From Saccharopolyspora endophytica (lineage in GTDB: Bacteria > Actinomycetota > Actinomycetes > Mycobacteriales > Pseudonocardiaceae): a DNA stretch of 64,000 nt. Both the position numbers and the translations under genes were made by a program. Within the stretch, counting starts at the first letter, position 1; each line of letters opens with the position of its first letter. The notes under the pieces were generated by a model, which did not search any database, was not told the DNA's origin, and worked only from the letters and a program-made list of their open reading frames with translations. This document shows, piece after piece, positions 15,759 through 25,638 of the stretch. The stretch is from the NCBI RefSeq assembly GCF_018070075.1, contig NZ_JAGPXE010000004.1, positions 124,001-188,000 of the forward strand, written 5' to 3'.

Positions 15759-18602
15759 ATGACGTCGGGTGGAGCATCGGAGGTCTTCGGGCGGGACTCG
15801 GAGCTGGCGCAGCTGCGCGGGCTCGCCGGTGAGGTGGTGGCCGGTCGCGGCAACGTGCTCTGGCTCGAGGGTGAACCGGGCATCGGCAAGACGGCGCTGC
15901 TGCGCGCCCTGCTCGCCGAGGCCGAGCGCCTGGGCTGCGCGGTGCACCACGCCGCGGCCGACCAGCTCTCCCAGCGCTTCCCGCTGCGCGTGCTGCTGGA
16001 CTGCCTCGCGGTGCACCCGAAGTCCGACGACCCCGAGATCCTCGGGATCCACGAACGCCTGCGCCTGGCCAGCGACGACCCGGTCCCGGCGATCGCCGAG
16101 CAGCTCATCTCGCTGGTCGAGAAGCTGTGCGCGGCGGGCTCCCTGGTGCTGGCCGTGGACGACGTGCAGTGGGCGGACGAGTCCAGCCTGCTGGTGTGGC
16201 ACCGGCTGAGCCGGCTCGCCGAGCACCTGCCGCTGCTGCTGGTGGCGGCGATCCGCCCGTCCGGCAGCCGCACCGAGCTCGGCGTGGTGCGCGGCGAGGA
16301 CCGCGCTGCGGTGCGGATCTCGGTCCCGCCGCTGGACGAGGCGGCCACGGCGGACCTGGCCGCGCACCTGACCGGCGCCGCCGAGGTCGGGCCCGCGCTG
16401 CTGGAGACGCTGGGCCGCGCGGCCGGAAACCCCCGCTACGTGCGGGAGATGGTGCTGGCGCTGGCGCGCGAGAACCACCTCGACGCCGACGCTGCGCGCG
16501 CGGAGCTCACCCCGGACATGACCGACGGCGCGCTGCCGCGCTCGCTGGCCGAGGCCATCGCCGCCCGGCTGGGCTTCGTCGGCAGCGACACCATCGGGCT
16601 GCTGCGGATGGCGGCGCTGCTGGGCCCCACGTTCTCGGTGACCGATCTGCGCACCGTCTCCGAGCGCCCGGTGGTGGCCCTGGTGGGCTGCGTGGAGGAG
16701 GCCCTGACCGCCGGTCTGCTGGTGGAGTCGGGGTCGCGGTTGACCTTCCAGCACGGGCTGATCCGCCAAGCGCTGCACGAGACCACGCCGACCGCCCTGA
16801 GGCTGGCGCTGCACCACCAGGCCGCCCGCGCGCTGGCGTCGTCCGGCGCTCCCGTGGAGCGCATCGGCGAGCAGCTGCTGGCCTCGATCTCCGTCGACGA
16901 CGCCGAGATCGACGACTGGGGCCTGGACTGGCTGGTCGACAACAGCCGGATGCTGGCCCACCGCGCGCCGGACTGCGCCGAAGCGCTCCTCGGCAGCGCG
17001 ATCCCGCTGCTGTCCACGCACGACCCGCGGCGTGAGTGCTTGCGCACCGCACGGGTTCTGGCGATGGTGCAGCTGGGGCGCCCGGAGCAGGCGCGCGAGC
17101 TCAGCGAACGCGCGCTGGCCGACACCCACGACCCGTCGTGCGCGGCGGAGCTCAGCTGGTACCTGGCGTGGTCGCTGGCCGTGCTCGGGCTCGACGACCT
17201 GGCCACCGAGGTGGTCGAGAAGGCTTTGCGGACACCGGGTTTCGACCGGCCGTGGCTGGCGCGGATGCACGAGGTGCTCGGGCAGGTCATGCTCTCGCGC
17301 GGGCACTTCGAGGCCGCGGACGCCGCGGTGGAGCGCGCGCTGGCCGAAGCCCGCCCCGCCCGCGACGGTTTCGCCCTCGGCCTCGCCCTGCACGTGCGCG
17401 GAGCCGCGATGGCGCGCCGGTGCGACCTGGCCGAGGCGGTGATCTGCTACGAGCAGGCGGGCGCCGCCCTGGGAGACGCACCGGAGAACACCGATCTTCG
17501 GCTGACGGTGCTCGGCAACCGGATGATGCTGCTGTTCGGCCTGGGCCAGGCGGCGGAGGCCGAGGGCGCCCTGCACGAGATGCTCGCCATCGCCGAGCGT
17601 TCCGCGACCCCGGCGCGGCTGGCCGCGGTGCGCCTGTCGGCGGCCAACCACTACTACACGATTGGCCGGTGGGAGGACGCGACAGCCGAGCTGGACGCGG
17701 CCACCGAGCTCGCCGACCGGCTCGACGAGGCGGGACGCCGCTGGCTGCACGGTCTTTCGGCGCTGCTGGCGGGTCACCGCGACGACAGGTCGACGCTGCT
17801 GCGCAGCCTGCAGGCCGCCGGCTGCGAGGAGAACCCGGCCACCCGCTCGGCCGCGGAGTTCCTGCTGCTGGCGGGTGCGATGCGCGCGGAGACCGAGTCG
17901 GATCCGCAGCGCGCCGTGCGGCTGCTGGCGGAGGCGCTGACCGAGGGCAAGCGGTTCGGCACCCGCTACCTGTGGCTGCCGAACCTGGTGCGGCTGGCGA
18001 TCGAGACCGGCGAGACCGGGATCGCAGGCCGGGCCACGGACGCGTGCGCCGAGGACGCCGCGGTCGGTGCGGTGCCCAACATCGTCGCCGCCTCGCAGCA
18101 CTGCCGCGGCCTGCTGGAGCGGGATCCGACGGCGCTGCGGGCCGCGATCGAGCTCTACAGCAAGACCAGCCAGCCGCCCAGGTACGCGCGAGCGCTGGAG
18201 GACATGGCGGTGGTGCTGGCCGAGCGCGGCGAGTCCGCGCAGGCGCGCACCGCCTACGGGCGGGCCGTGAAGGTCTACCAGAAGCTCGGCGCGACCTGGG
18301 ACCTGCGGCGTGCGGACGCGCGGATGCGCCCGCACGGCGTGCGGCACGCGCGGGGCCGGCGGCACCGCGCCACCAACGGCTGGGAGTCGCTGACGCCGAC
18401 GGAGCGGCAGATCGCCCACCTGGTGGCCGACGGGCTGCCCAACCCGGACATCGCGGCGGCGCTGTTCTCCTCCCGGCGCACGGTGGAGGTCCACGTCTCG
18501 CACATCCTGGCCAAGCTCGGCGTGCGGTCGCGCGTGGAGATCGCGGTGGAGGCGACGCGGCACGGTGGCGAGGAGATGCGCAGCGACTCCAGATCCGCGT
18601 GA
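15759..18602 (+). CDS. LuxR-family ATP-binding transcriptional regulator (LAL type)
   Basis: This is a 947-aa regulator. An AAA/NACHT-like N-terminal ATPase has Walker A GEPGIGKTALL near residues 37-47 and Walker B LVLAVDDVQWADESS near 130. A long TPR-like helical middle follows, then a C-terminal LuxR helix-turn-helix at about 874-938 (LTPTERQIAHLVADGLPNPDIA..., SSRRTVEVHVSHILAKLGV). LAL regulators bind an inducer or partner protein and activate transcription. Its place directly after mycP, 145 bp on and on the same strand, makes it a candidate regulator of the ESX genes; that is inference. ATG 15759 has AGGGGCG 6 nt upstream. Confidence 0.85.
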   Translation: MTSGGASEVFGRDSELAQLRGLAGEVVAGRGNVLWLEGEPGIGKTALLRALLAEAERLGCAVHHAAADQLSQRFPLRVLLDCLAVHPKSDDPEILGIHERLRLASDDPVPAIAEQLISLVEKLCAAGSLVLAVDDVQWADESSLLVWHRLSRLAEHLPLLLVAAIRPSGSRTELGVVRGEDRAAVRISVPPLDEAATADLAAHLTGAAEVGPALLETLGRAAGNPRYVREMVLALARENHLDADAARAELTPDMTDGALPRSLAEAIAARLGFVGSDTIGLLRMAALLGPTFSVTDLRTVSERPVVALVGCVEEALTAGLLVESGSRLTFQHGLIRQALHETTPTALRLALHHQAARALASSGAPVERIGEQLLASISVDDAEIDDWGLDWLVDNSRMLAHRAPDCAEALLGSAIPLLSTHDPRRECLRTARVLAMVQLGRPEQARELSERALADTHDPSCAAELSWYLAWSLAVLGLDDLATEVVEKALRTPGFDRPWLARMHEVLGQVMLSRGHFEAADAAVERALAEARPARDGFALGLALHVRGAAMARRCDLAEAVICYEQAGAALGDAPENTDLRLTVLGNRMMLLFGLGQAAEAEGALHEMLAIAERSATPARLAAVRLSAANHYYTIGRWEDATAELDAATELADRLDEAGRRWLHGLSALLAGHRDDRSTLLRSLQAAGCEENPATRSAAEFLLLAGAMRAETESDPQRAVRLLAEALTEGKRFGTRYLWLPNLVRLAIETGETGIAGRATDACAEDAAVGAVPNIVAASQHCRGLLERDPTALRAAIELYSKTSQPPRYARALEDMAVVLAERGESAQARTAYGRAVKVYQKLGATWDLRRADARMRPHGVRHARGRRHRATNGWESLTPTERQIAHLVADGLPNPDIAAALFSSRRTVEVHVSHILAKLGVRSRVEIAVEATRHGGEEMRSDSRSA

Positions 18603-19005
18603 CGCCTGAATCGGTGCCGCAGAGTCACGGTTTCGGTGCGATGATCACGCGTTAGGCCGATCGCGCACGGCACTCAACGCGACCCCGCGCACCGACGAGC
18701 TCACGCCGTGTCACCGATCACAGCACCGTCATCGTTCGTTCACAGGAGCTTTATTTTTCCGACCGACTGGTTGGTTCGGCACATGGGGACGGAACACGGC
18801 AAATCGACCACCCCCGTGCTCATCTGAGCGCCACGCGGGCACCACGGAGAAAAACTACGTGAGCTCCCGGATTTCCCCCGTTCGAGCTAACGGGCAAGCT
18901 CATCGCTGCCATCCGGAGATCCCGTTTCCGGTCGTCCTCCTCCCGATCTTTCCGGGATTTGTGAACGATTCACCGACGGGGCAGACAACCGAATGAAGAA
19001 GCCAC
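18603..19005. other. Intergenic region between the LAL regulator and the ECF sigma gene
   Basis: This 403-bp stretch has no supported gene. It is less GC-rich than its surroundings and contains a T-rich run (ttattttt at 18751) followed by an imperfect TetR-operator-like palindrome, ACCGACTGGTTGGT, near 18762-18775. Part of it must carry the promoter of the ECF sigma gene. No tRNA or other RNA gene was recognised. Confidence 0.5.
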
Positions 19006-19617
19006 ATGACGCTAGTCGGAGATCCGCGATCCGCGATCGCATTCGAACGGGCCCACGCCTCCTCCACGAACAGAGGTGGTGAGCACACGATTCGGAACAC
19101 TGATACGACGTTGAAGTCGCTCTACGACGACCACTACGTGAGATTGCTGGCGTACGTGAACAGAATCCTCTCCGATCCGCACCACGCCGAGGACGTCGTG
19201 CAGGAGACGATGCTCCGAGCCTGGCAGCACGCGGACACCCTGACGCCGGAGCGCGGCTCGGTCTGGGGCTGGCTGACCAGGGTGGCGCACAACATCGCCA
19301 TCGACCGCATCCGCGCCCGCCGCGCGCGCCCCACCGAGGTCGACGAATCCGCAGGCAGCAGCTCCGCCGAGTACGACGCCGACCACGCCGACGCCGTGGT
19401 CAACCGGGTCGTGGTGGCCACCATGGTCAACAAGCTGGGGCCCGCGCACCGCTCGGTGCTCTACGAGGTCTACTTCGCCGACCACACCGCGACCAGGGCC
19501 GCGAGCTCGCTGGGCATTCCGCCGGGAACGGTGAAATCCCGGCTGCACCACGCCCTGAGGAACCTCAAAACCACCATGGAACCCCGTTCCCGGGATCCTT
19601 TTCGCGCGAAATCCTGA
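19006..19617 (+). CDS. ECF RNA polymerase sigma factor
   Basis: This 203-aa sigma-70 family protein has only regions 2 and 4. Region 2 spans about residues 38-105 (LYDDHYVRLLAYVNRIL, HAEDVVQETMLRAWQ, GWLTRVAHNIAIDRIRARR). Region 4 spans about 140-190 with the helix-turn-helix LGIPPGTVKSRLHHALRNL. ECF factors redirect RNA polymerase to stress promoters and are usually held by an anti-sigma factor. No zinc-finger anti-sigma gene is adjacent; the next gene is a convergent lacI. The first 35 residues are not part of the sigma fold, so the true start could lie further in. The chosen ATG has only a weak ribosome-binding site. Confidence 0.88.
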   Translation: MTLVGDPRSAIAFERAHASSTNRGGEHTIRNTDTTLKSLYDDHYVRLLAYVNRILSDPHHAEDVVQETMLRAWQHADTLTPERGSVWGWLTRVAHNIAIDRIRARRARPTEVDESAGSSSAEYDADHADAVVNRVVVATMVNKLGPAHRSVLYEVYFADHTATRAASSLGIPPGTVKSRLHHALRNLKTTMEPRSRDPFRAKS

Positions 19618-19717
19618 GAGCGGTCCCACCGCGGGGAAACGTCCGACATCCCATTGCGATGTGACAATGCGACGGCGAACGTCCCACCGAGTTCGATTTC
19701 GCGGTTTCCGAAACGAT

Positions 19718-20713
19718 TCAAGGGCAGCCGCACGAATTCCTGTGGATGAGACTCGACTCCAATCTATGTGTTTGCGGCGAGGAATCGGGATCGGCTATTC
19801 GGCGCAACAACAGGCGGGCGGCAGTGGTGCCGATCTCCGCACTCGGTTGAGCGATCACGGTCAACCGGGGCGAGAACCAATCCGCCCACGGGAAATCGTC
19901 GAATCCCACCAGAGCCACGTCGTCGGGCACCCGCAGACCGGCCTCGCTGATCGCCCGCATGGCACCGATGGTCATGCTGTTGTTGGCCGCGATGACCGCC
20001 GTCGGCGCGTCCGGCCGCGCCAGCAGCCCGGCGGTGACCCGCGTCGCGCGCTCGCTCTCCGAAGCGCCCTCCACCAGCAGCTGCTCGTCGAAGCCGATCC
20101 CGTTGCGCGCCAGGCCGTCCCGGTATCCGCGCAGCCGCTCCTCGGTCGTGGTCAACCCGCCCAGCCCGGAGACCATCGCGATCCGGGTGTGCCCCAGCTC
20201 GGCGAGGTGGTCGACCAGCATCGCGGTGGGCTCGGCGTTGTCCGGCCCGACCTGGTCGTAGCGGTCGTCGCTGAGCCGGTCGGTGAGCACGACCGGAACC
20301 CGTTGCGCGTCCAGGTATTCCAGCGCGCGCGCCGGTTCGGCCGAGGGCGCCAGGATCACCCCGTCCACCCGGCGCTCGTGCATGCTGCGGGCCACGGTGA
20401 GCTCGTGGTCGGGGTCGTCGCGCGGGTCGGCCAGCAGCAGCGTGTAGCCCTGCCGCACCGCCTCTGACTCGATGCCCTGCAGCACCTGGCCGAAGTAGGG
20501 GTTGGAGATCGCCGACATCACCACGGCGATGGACCGCGACCCGCCGGTGGCCAGCGAGCGCGCGAGGGTGTTCGGGCTGTACCCGGTCTCGGCGATCGCG
20601 GCCTGCACGACCTGCCGGGTCTCCTCGCGCACCGTGCGGGTGCCGTTGATGACGTGCGAGACCGTCGCGGTGGACACTCCCGCGACGCGCGCTACGTCGG
20701 CCATGGTCGCCAT
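19718..20713 (-). CDS. LacI-family repressor of the adjacent sugar operon
   Basis: This 331-aa protein has an N-terminal LacI helix-turn-helix (ADVARVAGVSTATVSHVINGT) with hinge helix (NTLARSLATGGS) and a periplasmic-binding-protein-like sensor domain (residues 60-330, ending near VALVGFDDFPWADWFSPRLTVIAQP). It is divergent from an MFS sugar transporter gene. A perfect 14-bp palindrome lies between them. The ATG at 20713 has GAAGGAG 9 nt upstream; a longer reading frame upstream has no such signal. It should repress the transporter/kinase operon and release in the presence of a sugar, following the family rule. Confidence 0.9.
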   Translation of the reverse strand: MATMADVARVAGVSTATVSHVINGTRTVREETRQVVQAAIAETGYSPNTLARSLATGGSRSIAVVMSAISNPYFGQVLQGIESEAVRQGYTLLLADPRDDPDHELTVARSMHERRVDGVILAPSAEPARALEYLDAQRVPVVLTDRLSDDRYDQVGPDNAEPTAMLVDHLAELGHTRIAMVSGLGGLTTTEERLRGYRDGLARNGIGFDEQLLVEGASESERATRVTAGLLARPDAPTAVIAANNSMTIGAMRAISEAGLRVPDDVALVGFDDFPWADWFSPRLTVIAQPSAEIGTTAARLLLRRIADPDSSPQTHRLESSLIHRNSCGCP

Positions 20714-20765
20714 CGACAAGCACTCCTTCGGGCTCGATCGGGTGAGGGGAAGCATACCCGGCAAA

Positions 20766-20779
20766 CGCTTGCGCAAGCG
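20766..20779. promoter_or_regulatory. LacI-type operator
   Basis: The perfect 14-bp palindrome CGCTTGCGCAAGCG sits between the divergent lacI gene and the MFS transporter gene. Symmetric CG-centred sites of this type are the usual operators of LacI-family repressors. It is 53 bp upstream of the lacI start and about 100 bp upstream of the transporter start. Confidence 0.75.
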
Positions 20780-20880
20780 CTTAACTTGGACTTACAGTGC
20801 CGAGCACTCAAAGCGGAGGCCGCGCCGAGGCGCGCACATCGACCCGCACCGCCGCGGGTCCGGGGAGGACGAGAGCACCC

Positions 20881-22256
20881 ATGACCACATCAAGGGCCCC
20901 GGAGACGTCCGCGCCCCCTCGCGCACGGCGCGGGGCCGTGCTCGGCGCGTCGACCATCGCCGCGCTCGGCGGTCTGCTCTTCGGCTACGACACCGGCGTG
21001 ATCTCGGCGGCGCTGCTCTACATCGCCCCGGAGTTCTCGCTGTCCGACGGCATGCAGCAGTTCGTGGTGGCGTCCCTGCTGCTCGGCGCGATCGTCGGCT
21101 CGATCGGCGCGGGACCCGTGGTCGACCGCATCGGCCGCAAGGTCACCCTGATCGCCCTGTCGGCCGTGTTCTCCGCGGGCGCGCTGCTGTCGGCGCTGGC
21201 CCCGGACACCACGATCCTGGTCGTGGCGCGGGTCCTGCTGGGCCTGGCCATCGGCGGTTCGTCGCTGGTGGTGCCGACCTACATCGCCGAGATCGCCCCG
21301 CCGACGCTGCGCGGCCGGCTGGTGTCGATGAACCAGCTGATGATCACCATCGGCATCTTCGCGTCCTACCTCGTCGGCTACGCCTTCGCCGAGAGCGGCG
21401 GCTGGCGCTGGATGGTCGGACTGGCCGTGGTGCCGTCGCTGGTCATGCTGGCCGGCCTGTTCACGCTGGCCGAGAGCCCGCGCTGGCTGCTCTCGCGCGG
21501 CCGGACCGAGGACGCCCGCAAGGCGCTGCTGCGCACGCACTCCGCGGCTGACGCCGACGCCTCGCTGGCGGAGATGTCCGAGGCGATGCGCGAGGAGAGC
21601 AAGTTCAGCTACCGGGACCTGCTGAGCCCGAAGCTGCGTCCCGCCGTGCTGCTCGGCTTCGCGGTCGCCGCCACCAACCAGCTGGTCGGCGTCAACGCGG
21701 TCATCTACTACGCACCCACGATCCTCAAGCAGGCCGGGCTCGGCGACTCCGCAGCGATCCTGTCCTCGGTCGGCATCGGCGCCGCCAACATGATCTTCAC
21801 GATGATCGCGCTGCTGTTCATCGACAAGGTGGGCCGCCGCCCGCTGCTGCTGGGCGGCACGAGCGTGGTCATCCTGGTGCTGTTCGGGCTGGGCGCGCTG
21901 TACCTGCTGCCCAGCGTGCACGGGCTGGGACTGCTGCTCACCGGCGGGCTGATGCTCTACGAGGCGGCGTTCGCGGCGAGCCTGGGTCTGGCGATCTGGC
22001 TGATCAACAGCGAGGTGTTCCCGACCGCGGTGCGCGGCAAGGCCGCCGGTGTCGGCACGGTGACGCACTGGGGCCTGGACTTCCTGATCTCCATCTCGGT
22101 GCTGACGCTGATCAACGCGCTGACCCCGACCGGCCTGTTCTGGATCTACGGCCTGCTGGGCGTCCTCGGCCTGGTCTACCTGTGGCGGAACCTGCCGGAG
22201 ACGAAGAATCGCACGCTGGAGGACATCGAGAGCTCGCTGCGCAAGGGGAAGCAGGC

Positions 22257-22260
<4 letters not shown>
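20881..22260 (+). CDS. MFS sugar porter (XylE/GalP type)
   Basis: This is a 459-aa protein with 12 membrane helices and sugar-porter signatures: GGLLFGYDTGVISAAL in helix 1, DRIGRK between helices 2 and 3, ESPRWLLSRGR after helix 6, NQLVGVNAVIYYAP in helix 7 and PETKNRTLEDIE at the end. It imports a hexose or pentose with protons; the exact sugar is not readable. ATG 20881 has GGGAGG about 12 nt upstream. An in-frame start further upstream would add 28 residues unlike the family. The stop overlaps the next gene's GTG start by 4 bp (GTGA), so both form one operon under the divergent LacI repressor. Confidence 0.92.
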
Positions 22261-22886
<626 letters not shown>

Positions 22887-22912
22887 CGTGGATCAGGAAA
22901 TCACTCCGCTCG

Positions 22913-22932
22913 GCGGTGCGGGTAGCGGAACC
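22913..22932 (+). repeat. Partial third copy of the esx intercistronic repeat end
   Basis: Twenty bases (GCGGTGCGGGTAGCGGAACC) match, with one change, the first end of copies A and B at 6401 and 6935 read on their sense strand. It begins 27 nt after the stop of the kinase gene, close to the 28 and 35 nt seen in the esx operon. The following 100 bp are only weakly similar. Confidence 0.5.
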
Positions 22933-23080
22933 CGTCGCTCCGCCGCCCACCACCAGCCGTGGGTTCAGGACTGGGGGCGGTTGTGATCGAGCGCATCGCT
23001 TCGTCGATTGGCACGGGTGGCGAACCCGCGCATACGGTCGGAGGTGGAACCGCACACCTCTAGTTTGAGAGCGAAACCCC

Positions 23081-23770
23081 ATGGCGAAGATCCTGTTCGT
23101 GCTCACCGGCGCGGACCACTGGACGCTCAACGACGGCACGAAGCACCCCACGGGGTTCTGGGCCGAGGAGTTCGCGGCACCGTACGAGGCCTTCACCGAC
23201 GCGGGCCACGAGGTCGTGATCGCCTCCCCGGGCGCGGTGGTGCCCCCGGTCGACCGAGGCAGCCTGAGCGCCGACGCCAACGGCGGGCAGGAAGCCGCCG
23301 ACCGCGTCGCCGCGATCCTGGACGACGCCACCGAGCTGAAGAACCCGATCGACCTGGCGAAGGTGAACCCGGCCGACTACGACGCGGTGTTCTACCCGGG
23401 CGGGCACGGCCCGATGGAGGACCTCGCGGTCAACGCCGACTCCGCTCGCGTCCTCACCGAGACCCTCGACTCCGGCAAGCCCCTGGCGATCGTCTGCCAC
23501 GCCCCGGCCGCGCTGCTGGCCACCGCACGGGGCGGCGAGTCCCCGTTCCGCGGTTACTCGCTCACGGCCTTCACCAACTCCGAGGAGATCCAGGCAGGCC
23601 TGGCGGACAAGGCCCCGTGGCTGCTGCAGGACCGCCTCGCCGATCTCGGCGTCACCTTCGACGAGGGCACGCCCTGGTCCCCCAACGTCGTGGTCGACCG
23701 CAACCTCTACACGGGCCAGAACCCGGCGTCCTCGGCCCCGCTCGCCCAGCGGGTCCTCAAAGCGCTCTGA
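23081..23770 (+). CDS. DJ-1/PfpI family protein (class I glutamine amidotransferase-like)
   Basis: This is a 229-aa protein of the Hsp31/DJ-1/PfpI superfamily. The nucleophile-elbow Cys is in AIVCHAPAALL (about residue 146) with the next-door His, and a Glu at WAEEFAAPYEAF (about 29) is in the position of the family acid. The YPGGHGPMEDL motif near 107 is conserved. Hsp31-like members act as chaperones, glyoxalases III or deglycases; which applies cannot be told from sequence alone. It is monocistronic, followed by a strong hairpin terminator. Confidence 0.87.
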   Translation: MAKILFVLTGADHWTLNDGTKHPTGFWAEEFAAPYEAFTDAGHEVVIASPGAVVPPVDRGSLSADANGGQEAADRVAAILDDATELKNPIDLAKVNPADYDAVFYPGGHGPMEDLAVNADSARVLTETLDSGKPLAIVCHAPAALLATARGGESPFRGYSLTAFTNSEEIQAGLADKAPWLLQDRLADLGVTFDEGTPWSPNVVVDRNLYTGQNPASSAPLAQRVLKAL

Positions 23771-23797
23771 CCCCAGCAGCTTTCGCCTGCCCTGAAA

Positions 23798-23840
23798 CGA
23801 GACCGGTCCCGACACGACGCGCGTGTCGGGACCGGTCTCG
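23798..23840 (+). terminator. Strong hairpin after the DJ-1/PfpI gene
   Basis: Two perfect 19-nt arms (23798-23816 and 23822-23840) enclose a 5-nt loop, starting 28 nt after the stop codon. The stem is long and GC-rich, with only a short T-rich start (TTC) after it, as is common for actinobacterial terminators. Confidence 0.85.
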
Positions 23841-23872
23841 TTCGGGGGCGATCAGATCGAGGAGGGGTAGCG

Positions 23873-23909
23873 CTGAGGCGAGGAGGCTTCCCTCTCCCCC
23901 TCGCCTCAG
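23873..23909. repeat. Second inverted repeat in the 23771-24186 gap
   Basis: Perfect 11-nt arms, CTGAGGCGAGG and CCTCGCCTCAG, are separated by 15 nt, 33 bp after the terminator hairpin. It may be a backup terminator or an unrelated hairpin. The rest of this 416-bp gap shows no supported gene; its end carries the promoter of the PucR-type regulator gene. Confidence 0.55.
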
Positions 23910-24186
23910 CACGGTGTTTGCTGCTCGCGAACACCGACCCCCAGGGTGACGTGGCGCGGCGTCAACCGGTCGCCGGCGGCGGGGCGTCGGGCCGGCTCCC
24001 GTGCGCGAGATCCGCGCGCGTTCGCCCGGCACTGCGGCGACGCCTCCAGGGTATGGCCGGTGATCATCTGACCTCCAGTTCGTTCTCGCACAGTCAGCGC
24101 CGGAAATCAGGAACCGATTGCTGCACCAGGAGCCCCCTGCCCCGTAGGATCGCTCCCTCGATCTCACGAAAGAGGGGTGTGCCTCG

Positions 24187-25638
24187 GTGTTGGCCGGCGA
24201 CGATCGGGAGTGCCTGGGACGGCTGCGCGACATGCAGCGCGAGGCCGCCGAGCCCGGTGGGTTGCGCCGGTTGCTCACCCGCTTCGCCGACGAGGTCGGG
24301 GGGTCCGCGGCGCTGTTCGACGCTGCGGGCAAGCCCATCGCCAGCGCACCCGCCCGCGCTCTGCCCGAGGAGGTCGTCGACACCGCGCGCCGCGTGCGGC
24401 TGGGCGAGCACCGGTCCGTCGTCGAGCACGACGGGCACGACCAGCTCGCGGCGTTCGCCATCAGCGGCGAACCCGGCGCGCCCACGCTGGCGCTGGCCGG
24501 ATCGGCGCTCGACCGCTTCACCTCCGAACCGAGGCGCACCGACTCCCTGCGCGTGCTGGCGCTGACCTGGCAGGCCCAGCACGCGCACGAGCGGTCCAGG
24601 CTGGTGGAGGCCGCCAACGACCAGGTCCGCGAGGCCGTGCTGCACCTGCTGATGGACGGCGGGCTGGCCACCGCGCACCGCACGGCCGAGGCGCTCGGCG
24701 ACTCGCTGCCGGACCCGATGCGGGTGTGGGTCGTGGAAGTCGGTTCCCTCGACAAGGGCGAGCGCGACGCGATCGCCGACGAGCTGATCCGCATCACCGA
24801 CGGCCGGGCCTGGATGATCAAGTGCCCGGTGTACAGCGGGCACCTCATCCCCGCGGTCGCGCCCATGAGCCACGAGGAGGAGCAGGCCTGCCTGCGGGAG
24901 CTGGTGGCGAAGGCCAACGCCGACATCGGCCGGATCAGCGCGGGCATCAGCACCGTCCTCCCGCTGCGGGACTTCCCCACCGGCTACCAGCAGGCGTTCC
25001 ACGCGCTGGCGCACGCGCGCGGCAACGCCGAGCGCTTCGCGACCTTCCGCCGCAGCCACGACCTCGCCGCCGAACTCACCGGCCGCGGGCAGGACTGGGC
25101 GCGGCGGGTGCTGGCACCGCTGGAGGACTTCGAACCCGCGCGCCCCCAGGACCCGTCGCGCGACGACCTGCGCAGCACCCTCATGTCGTGGCTGGCGTTC
25201 CACCAGCAGGCCACCCGGCACCTCAAGATCCACCGCAACACCCTCAGCGGTCGGCTGCACAAGATCGGTGGGCTGCTGGGCCGCGACCTGCACCGGCTCC
25301 CCGACCAGGCGGAGCTGGACCTCGCGCTGCGGCTGCACGGCGGCCCCGAGGCGCCGCGGTCACCGCGCGACATCGACGATCTGCTGCGCGGCGAGGAGGT
25401 TCGCCATTGGGCGGAGGTGCTGATCGCGCCGCTGCGGGACTCACCGCGACTCGTCGACACCGTGCGGGCTTGGCTGCTGGCCGACGCCAGGACGAGCCTC
25501 GCCGCCGAGGCGCTGGGCACCTCCGCCGCGGCGGTCCGCAAGCGACTGGTCAGCGCCGAGCAGCTGCTGGAGCGATCGCTGCTGAACTCCCCCTCGCTGA
25601 GCTACGACCTGCACTTCGCGTTCCGCGCGCTCGACTGA
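24187..25638 (+). CDS. PucR-type helix-turn-helix transcriptional regulator
   Basis: This is a 483-aa regulator. The N-terminal half (residues 1-280) is a GAF-like/PucR sensor region with GGSAALFDAAGKPIASAP. Around 330-360 there is a PucR C-terminal helix-turn-helix (FHQQATRHLKIHRNTLSGRLHKIGGLLGRDL), and a second similar unit lies at about 420-460 (TSLAAEALGTSAAAVRKRLVSAEQLL). Two such helix-turn-helix units in one chain is notable. The GTG start has AAGAGGGG 8 nt upstream. The target is unknown; the next gene downstream is the GH55-like enzyme, but that gene has its own operator. Confidence 0.78.
   Translation: MLAGDDRECLGRLRDMQREAAEPGGLRRLLTRFADEVGGSAALFDAAGKPIASAPARALPEEVVDTARRVRLGEHRSVVEHDGHDQLAAFAISGEPGAPTLALAGSALDRFTSEPRRTDSLRVLALTWQAQHAHERSRLVEAANDQVREAVLHLLMDGGLATAHRTAEALGDSLPDPMRVWVVEVGSLDKGERDAIADELIRITDGRAWMIKCPVYSGHLIPAVAPMSHEEEQACLRELVAKANADIGRISAGISTVLPLRDFPTGYQQAFHALAHARGNAERFATFRRSHDLAAELTGRGQDWARRVLAPLEDFEPARPQDPSRDDLRSTLMSWLAFHQQATRHLKIHRNTLSGRLHKIGGLLGRDLHRLPDQAELDLALRLHGGPEAPRSPRDIDDLLRGEEVRHWAEVLIAPLRDSPRLVDTVRAWLLADARTSLAAEALGTSAAAVRKRLVSAEQLLERSLLNSPSLSYDLHFAFRALD

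Noticed and set aside
15741-18563. A 940-codon minus-strand frame opposite the LAL regulator
   Set aside because: It is a low-complexity mirror of the regulator gene with no recognisable motif; the plus-strand product has clear ATPase and LuxR domains.
18603-19005. Possible tRNA or small RNA in the long gap before the ECF gene
   Set aside because: No cloverleaf, TTCGAATC-type T-arm or strong terminator hairpin could be identified.
20841-20865. Possible further copy of the esx repeat end (ACCGCCGCGGGT) before the MFS gene
   Set aside because: Only about 12 GC-rich bases match, and it is upstream of a gene, unlike the other copies; it is likely chance.
23757-24980. A 407-codon minus-strand frame across the PucR-type gene
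   Set aside because: It runs antisense through a terminator hairpin and a well-supported regulator gene; Ser/Arg-rich composition indicates a shadow.
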